A stretch of DNA of 64,000 bases, taken from positions 108,667 to 172,666 of the forward strand of contig MNCI01038289.1 in the NCBI GenBank assembly GCA_015680685.1, given 5' to 3'. Positions 34,436-44,861 of this stretch are shown here, in pieces. The position numbers and the translations under genes are program-made. This DNA is from Gnetum montanum. Its lineage: Eukaryota; Streptophyta; Gnetopsida; Gnetales; Gnetaceae. The stretch's first letter is position 1; the number at the start of each line of letters is the position of its first letter. The notes under the pieces were generated by a model. The model had not been told where the DNA came from, ran no database searches, and worked only from the letters and a program-made list of their open reading frames with translations.

Positions 34436-35830
34436 ATAACAAGCAGGATTAATAAATAATTTTCATTTTCTTTGATTTTACAACTTTTTGTTTTCCAGTT
34501 TTTCATTTTTCAACTTTTTGTTTTATCGTTTTATCTTTTTATCTTTTTTGTGTTTTTGTCTTTTTATGTTTTTGTAAGTAATCTCATCTACGAATAAAAC
34601 ACTCATGTGGATCATTGGTTGAGGTGTGTTCTATGTTATTAAGTCATGAGTGAGTAATTATTTCGATAGTGAATCCATTACACCCACTCATCCATTCTAC
34701 AAATAAAGAGGTTCTGTTCGAGGGTACAGTGATATTCTTGACATTCTTAGAACTTAAAATTAATTTTGTGTTCATTGTACCCAGAATGAAGAAGGATGGA
34801 TCAAGAGGAAATGATTAGGGTGTGACATCAAGGGGACTTGTGGATTCTTTTTGGTGACTTCTGTGGAAGTTATCATGCAACGTGGTCGTACTAAGATCCT
34901 TGTAGATCCAATGAAAAATGGGAGTAAGAGTAATCAAAAGGGCACTCGAAAATCAAATGTTGTTCTAGGGGATTCCACTCGAAAGACATGCACCCATGCC
35001 TGAAGGTTGGCAGCTTCTCTAGATTCAGTAAAGTGAAAGAAACAAGAAGAAAAAGAAAAACAAAGTGCCATAAAACAAAAATAACTCCTCCCTTGTACTA
35101 AATGCCAAGTGATCGTACGCCTTGTTGTTATGGTACTCTCATAGTTGTTCATCATGGGATGAAACAATGCGATGTCATTGATTAGAAGGATAGACTTGGT
35201 CCTGATCTTGGAAAGATAGGTTAATGACACATTAATCATGCTTTACACATAGGATTCACTATGTGCTAGGTCAGTTACTCATGTCCCAATCTTTACGATT
35301 CCTTCTATAGTGCATCTCATCTCACTATTCGTGTAATTGTAGCTCGTGTCCCGTGTAGGATAGAATTTTCATCTCATTCTGGTGATATTTACATGTGTGT
35401 GTTTTTTGGAGTTAGTGCAGATTACATTTAACCCTTCTAGTGCCCACGGACACTTTAAGTGTGGTTACACAAGGGCATAATAGGTTGAAACCTGCTTTGG
35501 GGAGGATCCACTTGTGTAATCGTTTGTAATCTTCACTAATTCTCTAGCTCACACATAATTTCTTACCCTCAGCTTAATTTCTCATAATTTTCTTTCCCTA
35601 TTATTATCCCTCTATCACTTTAACGTTCCAATGTACCCTTACATTCCCTTTTTTCGTAACTGCCAAATTCTTATTGTAAAGTTCACATCATTATCATTAA
35701 GAGTGCCTCTCAAATCAATGAAATTACCCTAGGACATCTTAATACTTGCCAATGTCCTCAATTTCCAACATTAATTTCAAGAAAAATCATTAAAAATTTG
35801 ATATTTTCTTGGTGTCTCATACCACTAGGG
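34436..35830 (+). other. Long untranslated spacer of Element II
   Basis: Homologous to 6427-7902 of Element I: TTTTATC-rich start, GTGACATCAAGGGGACTT (about 34823) and CTTTGGGGAGGATCCACTT (about 35494). No gene seen. Confidence 0.7.
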
Positions 35831-35922
35831 ACAAGATATTGCATACGCGATATCGTGTCCCACGTGATATCACGTACGCAATATATGGTACGCAATATCG
35901 TGTCCTATTTTCCTATAAATAG
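35831..35922 (+). promoter_or_regulatory. Internal promoter-like array before ORF3 (GATATC type), Element II
   Basis: GATATTGCATACGCGATATC, GTGATATCACGTACGCAATA and ACGCAATATCGTGTCC units run to a TATA box CTATAAATAGG (35912-35922). Both the palindromes and the GTACGC spacers are those of this element's own U3. The TATA box is about 470 bp before the ORF3 ATG. Confidence 0.65.
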
Positions 35923-36093
35923 GTACCTCTGCCACAACACTTAGCATCATTTTTCCATTCACGCGAGGGGATTTGTTGAAATTTTTCTCTACGACTTGCG
36001 ATTACATGACCCTTGCTTTTTCACTTATATCTCGCTCATTGGTGCTCCAATTTTAATTCCGTTTGAACCTACTTGAACCCGAAGTGTTTAGTT

Positions 36094-36105
36094 TAGTCAT
36101 GGGGG
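36094..36105 (+). other. PPT-like motif upstream of ORF3, Element II
   Basis: TAGTCATGGGGG, at the equivalent place to 8166-8177 of Element I. Confidence 0.6.
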
Positions 36106-36391
36106 AGAGACACTTATAGAAAAGTGCCTAACTTTTTTGAAATTTATCATCGCCCAAAGGACATCAATTAGGGTAATTAACACTAACATTTAGAATAATT
36201 GTGCCAAAAATCATTTAATCCTTAGGTATACCGGGAGACTAAAACGACAACCACCTAAGTCACAAGACCCATTATTATAATTTTCAGGCACGATCACACA
36301 TTATAACATAAGATCTTTAATTAAGGCAAGCAGTAAGGTATAAATTGACTTTAAAAACAACCTTACTATTGCTTGACTTGTGTGATTGCAG

Positions 36392-39282
36392 ATGGCCTCG
36401 AAACGTGCACAACAGGAGGGTCCTGTTCAAGGTGGAACGAAACGATCTCAGAGAGGTGGAAGAAAAGGCCCTGCCAAAAAACATATAGAATAGGAGGTGC
36501 AATCATTCAGCATCCATCAAGAAGAACCTCCTACCAGACAGTCTGGGCAAGTAGAAGGAGGAGCTGCTACTACGCTTGAATCGGGACAACAACTCACGTT
36601 GCCCCCGGAATGTGTTCAGGCTATCCATGAGAAGTCCACATTCGTTGTGGTGATTGTGGGTTAAACTTTGAACCTTTTGTAGAGTTCACTCCTGAGGTTG
36701 TTAGGGATCACCACAAAGGATCTCCCTTATGACCTGTCCTCTCTAAAAGCGGTGCCTAGTATTTAGGTGAAACATACTAGTTCTAGCACAATAGGAAGCA
36801 AGGAACCACCGTAAATATTTGTGGTGTGACATTTGACTTCTCTACACAGGCAATTTTGGAAGTGTTAAACCTTTTGAACTCAGGGCCCCACGTTGCTCGG
36901 TTATCCACCCGTTCAGACCCTAATGTGCGAAAGGATTGGTTAGAAAAGGCTTATGGCAGAGACAAAGCATTTGGTGAATTAATGACGGAAGAGAGAGTTT
37001 ATTTCAAAATTGGAACCTATCATCTCTTTCCCACAAAAGGCTTGAAAAGAATATCAACGTATGTGGCCAAAGGAAGTGTAGTGTTGATGGGAAAGGTTAA
37101 CGCTAACCTTCCCCATCTATATTTGACGGAGATCCTAAGGCGATTTGAAGAATGGAAGTTAGGGAAGATGGTGTTGCCCTTCCCCTGTCTTATCAGAAAA
37201 CTATGCCAACGGGCTGGTATTTGGGGGTACACTAATGATATCCTCTGAAAAGCCCAGAATGCTTCTTACACCGAATTACTAAAGGTGCCAGCTCCAAGAA
37301 AGAGCACTGGCGAAGAGCTGAGTCCAGATGAAGAAGAAGAAAAGATGACTGGACCACCTGCAACTCAACTTACAGGACCCAGTCAACCTCCAACCACAAG
37401 TCCCAGCCAACAACAAGAAGCAAGGCCCAGCACAGGCCAGGATCCATCGTCACAAGACTACAGACTGTCGATGAGCCATTTGAGGGCCATCGCTGAGATG
37501 GTTAGTTGGGGAAGTCATGATGACACAAACCTCTTCTGCATCATCGACAATGCCAGTTAGCCTACAGTTTTAGTAGATCGCACAAGGGATGAATTATCAA
37601 TTCAAATAGGAGGAGGGGAAAGTAGATGGTCACAACAGATCTCAGGAAACACGACATCTTTCCAAGTGCAGTTAGAGACTAGTGAAGGGGCCACTGTGGT
37701 GGTCATGCAACACCATAATGCCACGGGAGCTATTGAAGTGGTTGCTAACCACATCAAGGAATCCTTTAATGTTCTTGTTGTGCCATCTATAGATCTCTCA
37801 GGAGCACGGGATGCTCAAACTCTGGTCAAAACCTCAATGACTCCTGCGGAACATGAGGATGTGCTTGATAGATTGCTTCAAACAGGGCAAGTAATGATGT
37901 CCCTATTTGACATCCCCTAGGATGTAACAGCAATTCAATCAGACCTCATTTCCACAAAGGGGAAGCTAGTCATATCCGAAGTGAGGGTCGAGCATACTGA
38001 AGCTGAAGTGCAAAAACTACAAGAGTAGCTCATAGCCTTACAAGTAGCATAGCGGGACCCTCTGCAATTTGTTCCCACAGACTAGCTAGAAAATTTCAGA
38101 ACCAAGCAAATAGCAAAGTTGATCCCAAAGAATAAGAAGGTGGTAGGAGAAAAGGAGACGGTTGTTTGGGATGCTTCCACATCATAGGTGCAAACCCATG
38201 TGCATGTTAAGGCACTCAAGGCCTTAGAAGAAGAAAATAAGTAGTTGGTTGCAGATAACCTACGGTTGACCTTTGTGGAGAAACAAAAGAATGTTCTCGA
38301 TGAACACTTTCATCAGCTACGAGAACAATTTATTTAGGTCAACCAAGATGTAAGCCGTTTAGCCAGAGAGAATCGAACCCTCTCAATGGAGGAGGTACAC
38401 GCTATTCGACAAAAATTAGCAATAGAGATAAGCACATGGCAGAATGAGGCTAAACGACACAAGAAGCTGAAGGAGCATTTTCGTGATCAGGTGGGGATGC
38501 ATAAACAGATCTTGGAGAAGGAGATCCATATGGCCAAGGCTCAAATTAGCAATATCAATGCTCAACACACTAATTGGAGGGCCATATTAGACACTTACAC
38601 CTTCGTCCACCAAGTAGAAGTTAAAAATCAAGACTTGTAGATTCAAGACTTGATAGAATACATGGAGTTGGCAAACCTTAGATATGCCAACCTTGCCATG
38701 TTAACAGTAGGGTGCCCGAGGTCAGAGCTCAAGTAGCAGGTAGCTTCCACCTACATCAAATATGAAGTAGAATTTGCAAAGTGCAAGAAGTTGGTAGAAA
38801 AATTAGATGTTGCAAATTTTGAACTTGAGCTGATAAAAGCAAGCTACCAGGGACAGAAAGATGTTGCAACCGACTTGGCTCAATGGCTAACAGATCTTCA
38901 TGAATACAAAGACAAAGCCAGAGCCTATGAAGAGGAACGACGGGTGTTCACAGCATGGTATGTCAAAGCCAATGAGATGTTCCCATAACTACCTTGTCCG
39001 TGGGAGGTGCTAACTCCATCAAACATAGGAACACTCACATGGATGGCACAAGACCCTCGAACCGAAGAGGAGAAGCTCCAGGCCATACTTCAATGCCATC
39101 AAGCTTCAAAGCCTGGAGCACAAGACAAACGGAAAGCACCTATGGAGGATCCACCGCCACCAGGAACTACAAGGGTTCCCATTTTTGTAGTTGTAGTATT
39201 TTTCTGTGTTGTGTCTTTCCACACTGCAGCATTATTTCATTTCTTTTTCCATCTAATAATCCCATACCTATCCACTGTGTAA
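36392..39282 (+). pseudogene. ORF3 of Element II, nearly complete but with stops
   Basis: It begins at ATGGCC behind GTGTGATTGCAG (splice acceptor). One frame runs from about 36655 to the end, interrupted by about 15 stops; one frame change lies near 36650. The N-terminal domain (36826-37248: EERVYFKIGTYHLFPTKGL, GKVNANLPHLYLTEILRRF, LPFPCLIRKLCQRAGI) resembles the 'putative plant transposon protein' family. A Pro/Gln-rich link follows. The middle block (37666-37920) contains GATVVVMQHH and FNVLVVPSIDL. A long coiled coil (about 37930-39000) and a proline-rich tail close it. Nearly all stops are TAG where Gln (CAG) or Trp is expected. Its role is unknown; it occupies the env-like position of Athila elements but shows no signal peptide or membrane segment in the part I can read. 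Confidence 0.82.
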
Positions 39283-39311
39283 TCACTGTAACTTGAGGAT
39301 GAGTTTTTATT

Positions 39312-39325
39312 TAGTCATGGGGGTA
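39312..39325 (+). other. Polypurine tract of Element II
   Basis: TAGTCATGGGGGTA immediately precedes the 3' LTR (TGATGGGACGCG). Confidence 0.85.
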
Positions 39326-40225
39326 TGATGGGACGCGATATTGCATGGGCCGCAATATCATGTCTGTCGCGATATTGCATGGGCCGTAATATCACGTCTG
39401 TCGTGATATCGCATCCCCCGTGATATCGCCTACGCGATATCGCATCTTCCCCTACAATATCGCGTATGCGATATCGTAGTCTGCCGCAATGTCTATAAAT
39501 AAGAAGTGGCTCTCCCTTCTTGGGAAGGGTAGAATAGAAGTAGCGAAGCTCTAACAGTTTGATCACTCTAGAGATAGATTATTTTCCCGTGTCTGCCAGT
39601 AGTGTGATGAATGTAACTGTATGACATTCTTTATTCGAGTGTGACATACTTGGCCACACACATGACTGACAATAAAGATCGAGATTACTTCATCATTATA
39701 GCATTCACTTTGTTATTTATTTATTTAATTGTTATTTATTGCTTTCCTAGTTAATATTCTATCTCACCCTTATCTCCTAGTAACGCGGAATGAGTACAAC
39801 TTGATTACGAGCATTTAAGTGTGACTACTTGGTATCCAAGTGGCGTACCTAGGATCTGCGCTTGGTAATCCCAGTGGTAGTCATGCACGAAGTCCAAGAT
39901 GTGTACGGTTGATCAAGGAATTGGATGCTCATCGCACTTAGGCTAGATTAGACTCTCTTACCCTTTCCCCCTAGCTTAGCTTAGTTAATATTATTTTCCA
40001 CTACCTTCAGGAGTAGCATTAGATTAGGAACACATCATACACCTCACTCTGGACTAAACCATACATGACAAATATGATACTAGTCTAAGTGGGAAGACAA
40101 CGAACTGCGACCTAAGAATAACGATTTAGATGCCACAACTAGTCCGTCTGCAGAGTTTGACTGGATCGCACGTGAGAACGCTCGTATTCGTATGGTTGAG
40201 TGTAGGGGTACCTCGCCACTCATCA
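39326..40225 (+). repeat. 3' LTR of Element II
   Basis: A 900-bp LTR matching 31616-32518, with GATATC array at about 39330-39480 and TATAAATA at 39494-39501. It is followed by the ATGTT duplication. Confidence 0.92.
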
Positions 40226-40230
40226 ATGTT

Positions 40231-41000
40231 AGAGCTATTTAATGAAAAATATCAAACATACTCCAGAGTGTCTAATTTGAGAAGGAAAATCCAAGGCTAG
40301 AAACAAGGAGCACATGAACCCTTGGATGCTACCATGGGTCGATACTATTCACTCTTACACTGATGCCCTAGCCATGGTTATTCATAGAGGGAACAACTTT
40401 GCCACATCATAGATGGGCTCAAAGTAGAAACTAGAAAAATCCTTGGGGTGTATGCTGAAGGAAGATTGTTTGAACTGACAGCCCATCAAATCCAAAGGCT
40501 AATTGAGTAGGTAGCAAAAGAAGAAGGTGAGCTATGAAAGAGGGAAAGTGCTAAAGAATATAATAGGGGCCCATCCATCAGAATACGAGAGGCTTGATTT
40601 TGTGATGAGGAGGAGTCACCACTTGATAAAGTGGTGAACAAAAAGACCTTGCCTATTCAAAAATTTGTTTTTGACATTTCGGCCAAGGATGAAAAGTTAT
40701 GGAACTCTTTGGATGAAAAGTTTCAAACTGCTTTGAAGATTGTTGAAGAATCCAAAGAGCAAATAGTGATTGTAATTGTAGAAGGTGAAAAGAAGCTTAC
40801 TACCCAAGCAAAACTCCTCCACAACCTTATGACCAATACCAACAGTGGTACCAATCGCAATCATGGGGAATGCCATTATCAAGGTAGAAGTACCTTTATA
40901 GGCAACCAGATCCATATGGGTATGATGTTTAGCAGCCATCTCCCCTAGAAGTTTTGCAAGTCATACATCATTTCAACATTACTATTACCCTCCAGAGTAC
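40231..41000 (+). pseudogene. gag of Element III, part 2
   Basis: Continues the gag core cut at 31615. After the duplicated ATGTT the frame gives LELFNEKYQ and HEPLDATMGRYYSL, then VNKKTLPIQKFVFD (40631-40948). Compared with Element IV, the segment that carries the zinc knuckle is missing: the sequence jumps from an EGEKK stretch to NLMTNTNSGTNRNHGE. So this copy lost its nucleic-acid-binding knuckle by a small deletion. Confidence 0.8.
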
Positions 41001-41439
41001 CACCAAACACATTTGCCATCTACTTGAGGGAAAAGCCCATATTCATATCCTTACCATCCTCTACATCACTTTGCACATACACCTCCACCTTCAATCCAAT
41101 TACCTCCTGGTTCCTCTATGCAGGGTGAGATTCCTCTACAGCCCCAACAACAAAATGCTACAAGGGCTATACACTCACTACTAGTTTTTCAACCAAGTGG
41201 TCTAGATAATTGATCAAGGAAAAGACCTTTCTTTTGGCCTAGCAGTTCTCAACAGTTGTCACAACCTACTTTGACTGATCATCCTACATCTCCAGCATCC
41301 TCATCCTGTGCATCAAATACCTTCGAGTTCCCTTCAAACCAAGTGCCACATACGATCCACATTGTAATGCTAACTCATATTTTTTTTGATTGGATTAAGG
41401 CTAGCAATCTTCCTACGAAAATATTTGACCTGGGAAGTC

Positions 41440-41906
41440 CACTCATCTATCTATAGATTGCTAGAAAAGAGCCATGCAAGGCTCTTCTTGACTCTAGTTC
41501 TGGAGTTAACCTCATCTTGCATGACATGTACAAGGCCTAGAACCTACCACCTCTCAAGAAGAGCAACATTCATTTAGAATTAGTAGATCAGTCAATGAAT
41601 GTCCCATTAGGATTAGTATAGGACATTGTGACCATAGTTTGTGGGTGGTCCTACCCTATTGATTTCTTGGTAATCAAGGTGGAAAATTGCAAAAGTGACT
41701 TCCCCATCATTATGGGAAGATCTTGGTTAAGCATGGTTGACATAAGAATGAGTATAAGGAACCTATCTTTAGAAATATCCAAGGAAAATGAGCTAGGCAG
41801 AATTGAGAAGAAGCATATTCCATGCATTGTGTATAGTGATAACGGGTGCAATTGCGTGGAAAATACTTGGTCAATCAAGAGTACCTACATAAAGGCATGC
41901 AATTAG
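41440..41906 (+). pseudogene. Protease region of Element III pol
   Basis: The active-site segment reads LLDSSSGVNLI (about 41491-41508), then IVCGWSYPIDFLVIKVEN and DFPIIMGRSWLSMVDIRM (41628-41906). A degenerate Asp-Ser-Ser replaces the usual D-(S/L)-G. A stop lies between the two parts. The linker from gag (41000-41440) is Pro/Gln/His-rich. Confidence 0.75.
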
Positions 41907-42359
41907 TGTGCATAAGAAATTAACATTTAAAGGTGTTTGTATGCAATAGCCAAAAAGCAGAAGATGTCCCAGTGGCTGATCGCTGACTCAGATAGCAACA
42001 CAATATGCATGGAACCAACTGAGAGCCTAACATGTGCATATGTAGAAGGCATAGACGAAATTGAACAAGTTCATTTTCAAAACTCTAATGAAGATAATGA
42101 TACTGGTTGGGGAGAGTTTGAAATCTCTGATCACTTCAAGTAGGAGCCCTTAGAGCTAAAAACTTTATTGGTTGGTATGGAGTATGCATTTTTAAAGAAT
42201 GATAAAACGATCATAATTAATGTCAAACTTGCTCTTGAAAAAAAATAAAAGTTGTTAAAAGTGGTGAATAAATGGTCAACAGCCTTTACTTGGTCATATC
42301 TAGAGCTAACATGAATCGATCCAAGGATATGCTACAATTGCATGTACACTGACCTGGCC

Positions 42360-43600
42360 ATGAAGCCTAGAGGGCAACTATAGAGGTGGCTAAACCCCAA
42401 ATTGAAGCAAATTATTAAGGAGGAGATAGAGAAACTCCTCAAGGTGGGGTTCATCTATCCAATAGCAGATAGTGAGTGGGTTAGCCCACTTGTAATTTTA
42501 TCAAAGAAGGATGGTAAATGATGGGTCTGTATCAAATTTAGGCTATTGAATACGATAACGTTTAAGGATCACTTTTCTTTGCCATTTGTGGATCAATTAT
42601 TAGACACCATGTTTTGGCATTGTTATTATAGTTTCTTGGATGGTTATAGTCATTATAACTAAATCCAAATTGCACCTAAGGATCAGGCCAAGACAACATT
42701 CACGAGTCCCTGGGGGACTTTTACATATTGTAAGATGCCATTTGGTTTGTGCAATGCCCTTGCAACATTTTAATGCTTGTTCCTTAGTATCTTTCAACAG
42801 TAAATCGATAGTGGCATTGAAGTCTTCACAGATGACTTTTCCACTTATGGAGCTACCTTTAAGAAAGCCTTGGACTGACTTGAGCAAGTACTGAAGAGAT
42901 GTGTAGAGACAAAACTACGGCTCAGCTAGCAAAAGAGCCATCTCATGGTCCAAGAAGTCATTGTGCTAGGGCACCAAATTTCATAGAAGGGGATTGAGAT
43001 AGACCTAGAAAAGATAAGGATCATCTAAGGAATAACACACCAACCAGACATCGTTAAAGACGTCTAGTCATTCCTTGGACATAGTAGTTACTACCGGTGA
43101 TTTATAGAGAATTTCTCTAAGATCGCAAAGTCATTAGTAGAGCTTACAAAGAAAGATGTACCTTTCATCTAGACCAAAGAATGCAAACACGCATTCCAAA
43201 AATTAAAGGAGAAACTCGTAGAAACACTAATCCTACAAGCACTAGACTAGTCCAAACCTTTCCACATTATGAAAAATGCATCTAATTATGCTCTGGGAGC
43301 AATGCTCATACAGATGGACGATAAGAAACATCCATACTATATCCACTGCGTGAGTCAAAGCATTTTGGAAGCATAGTTAAATTACACCACATAGAGAAAG
43401 AGTTAATGGTAGTGATGTATGTGCTAGAAAAGTTTAGGCACTATGAAAATATGGAACACAGTGCAATTCGCTTCCTCATAAATACGCTACTAGTGAGCCC
43501 TCATGTTATCTGGTGGCTCATGATCTTGCAGGAACTTGATCTCACTATGGTAGATTGAAAAGGGACTGAGAATGTGGTCCCTGACCACCTTTCTTACTTA
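42360..43600 (+). pseudogene. Reverse transcriptase and RNase H of Element III pol
   Basis: RT runs from about 42390: GFIYPIADSEWVSPLV, FKDHFSLPFVDQLLD, FLDGYSHYN, MPFGLCNA, then FTDDFSTYGA (42825-42836; both Asp kept, Met to Thr beside them). RNase H from about 43250 has FHIMKNASNYALGAML (first catalytic Asp is Asn), DDKKHPYYI, and a damaged end near 43600. The segment equivalent to YVLGYKVF in Element IV is shortened. At least eight stops interrupt the frame. Confidence 0.85.
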
Positions 43601-43779
43601 AGATGGAACAATAAAGAGGAGGAGAGCCTACTCTTTGATTAGTTTCTAGACGAACTCCTCTTTATAGGAGCAATAAATGAACAAACGCCTAAAAAAGCAA
43701 TATAGTATAATGGCATCCTCACATATCTTCTCACTTAAGAGATGCCACAAGACTTGGATTTTAGAAAGAAGTAACAATT

Positions 43780-44780
43780 TCTCCATCGGGCCAAATACTT
43801 CATGAAAATCAATGGATACCTTTACAAGGTGTGTGTCGATGGCCTGATCTGTTAGTATGTCCTTGATGAAGATCAACTGCACGTTCTCCAGGAGGCTCAT
43901 GAAGGGCTTTGCAGAGGCCACTATGTAGGAAGATGCACAGCCATAAAAATCTTGATGGTAGGATACTATTGGCCTACAATCTTTAGGGATGCCCACTAGT
44001 TTGTCAAGTCTTGTGAACATTGTCAATGTGACGGGGGGATGGTCACTTGCATGGAAGGTCCTCAATAGTGGATTCAACCACTAGAACCTTTTAACATATG
44101 GGGCATTAACTTCATGGGTTCCATCACACCCATGTCTAATAGGAAAGTATATATTATAGTAGCANCTTGGGGGTAGAACATAAATTAACAACACCTTATC
44201 ATCCCCAAGCCAATGGTCAAGCAGAGGTAACTTACTAGGAGATTACAAAAATACTAACATAAACCATTAGCAAATATAGAAAGGATTGGAGTACAAATCC
44301 TAATGATGCTCTTTTGGCTTATCGATCAACTTGGAAACTTCTTATTGGCTATTCTCCCTACGAGTCAATGTATGGGAAACTTCCAATGCTTCCAATCTAA
44401 TCCGAGCTCTGCACACTCTCAACAACCTATGAACTAAATCTTGACCTAAGTCTAGCATAGAAAGAAACATTAATCAACCTAAACATGTTAGATGAAAATA
44501 GATTAGTGGTCCTATCCTTGAATGAGGTGAAAAAGGCATTTAGTGAGCAACGTCATGACCTTAGAATCAGGAAAGTAAAACTTCAACTAGGAGATAAGGT
44601 TCTCTACTAGATCCCCACACATGTATCCCAAAAGAAAAAATTTCAAACATTGTGGGAGGGACCTTATATAATCAATCAAGCCTTTCCCTCTGGGGCCATG
44701 ATAATCTACAAACATGACAGCCCAAATAAAAAGTAGTTGGTTAATATGCAACAAGTAAAGCATTTCTTAGAACCAAGACA
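43780..44780 (+). pseudogene. Integrase region of Element III pol
   Basis: The zinc-binding part is at about 43880-44040 (AHEGLCRGHY-like, then SCEHCQCDG), followed by INFMGSITPMSN. At 44165 an N replaces about 170 bp that in Element IV hold the second catalytic position. The frame picks up at TTPYHPQANGQAEV and ends with a C-terminal part (LWEGPYIINQAF). Stops occur throughout. The missing core is probably a sequence gap and not a real deletion. Confidence 0.8.
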
Positions 44781-44849
44781 GGCCAGTTTGAGTACTACCT
44801 CAACGTATGGACAACCACATTCTATATTTTGGATCTCATCCTTCCAACT

Positions 44850-44861
44850 TAGTCATGGGGG
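44850..44861 (+). other. PPT-like motif after pol, Element III
   Basis: TAGTCATGGGGG follows the end of pol, within CCAACTTAGTCATGGGGGAG. The motif is a close copy of the tracts next to the 3' LTRs. Confidence 0.6.

Larger units (their letters stand above)
31616..40225 (+). mobile_element. Element II: pol-less Ty3/gypsy-type element with gag and ORF3
   Basis: An 8610-bp element nested in the gag of Element III, with perfect ATGTT duplications (31611-31615, 40226-40230). LTRs are 31616-32518 and 39326-40225. Inside are a primer site, gag, spacer, internal promoter-like array, ORF3 and polypurine tract. There is no protease, RT, RNase H or integrase. Gag ends at the same YGG..PF stop as in Element I, and ORF3 is nearly full length. 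It resembles TR-GAG-type non-autonomous elements plus an extra ORF. It is younger than Element III. Confidence 0.93.

Noticed and set aside
36392-39282. UAG read as glutamine in ORF3 (codon reassignment).
   Set aside because: Frameshifts, TGA at Trp/Arg places and TAG in gag-pol of every element point to decay; no sign that the host uses a variant code.
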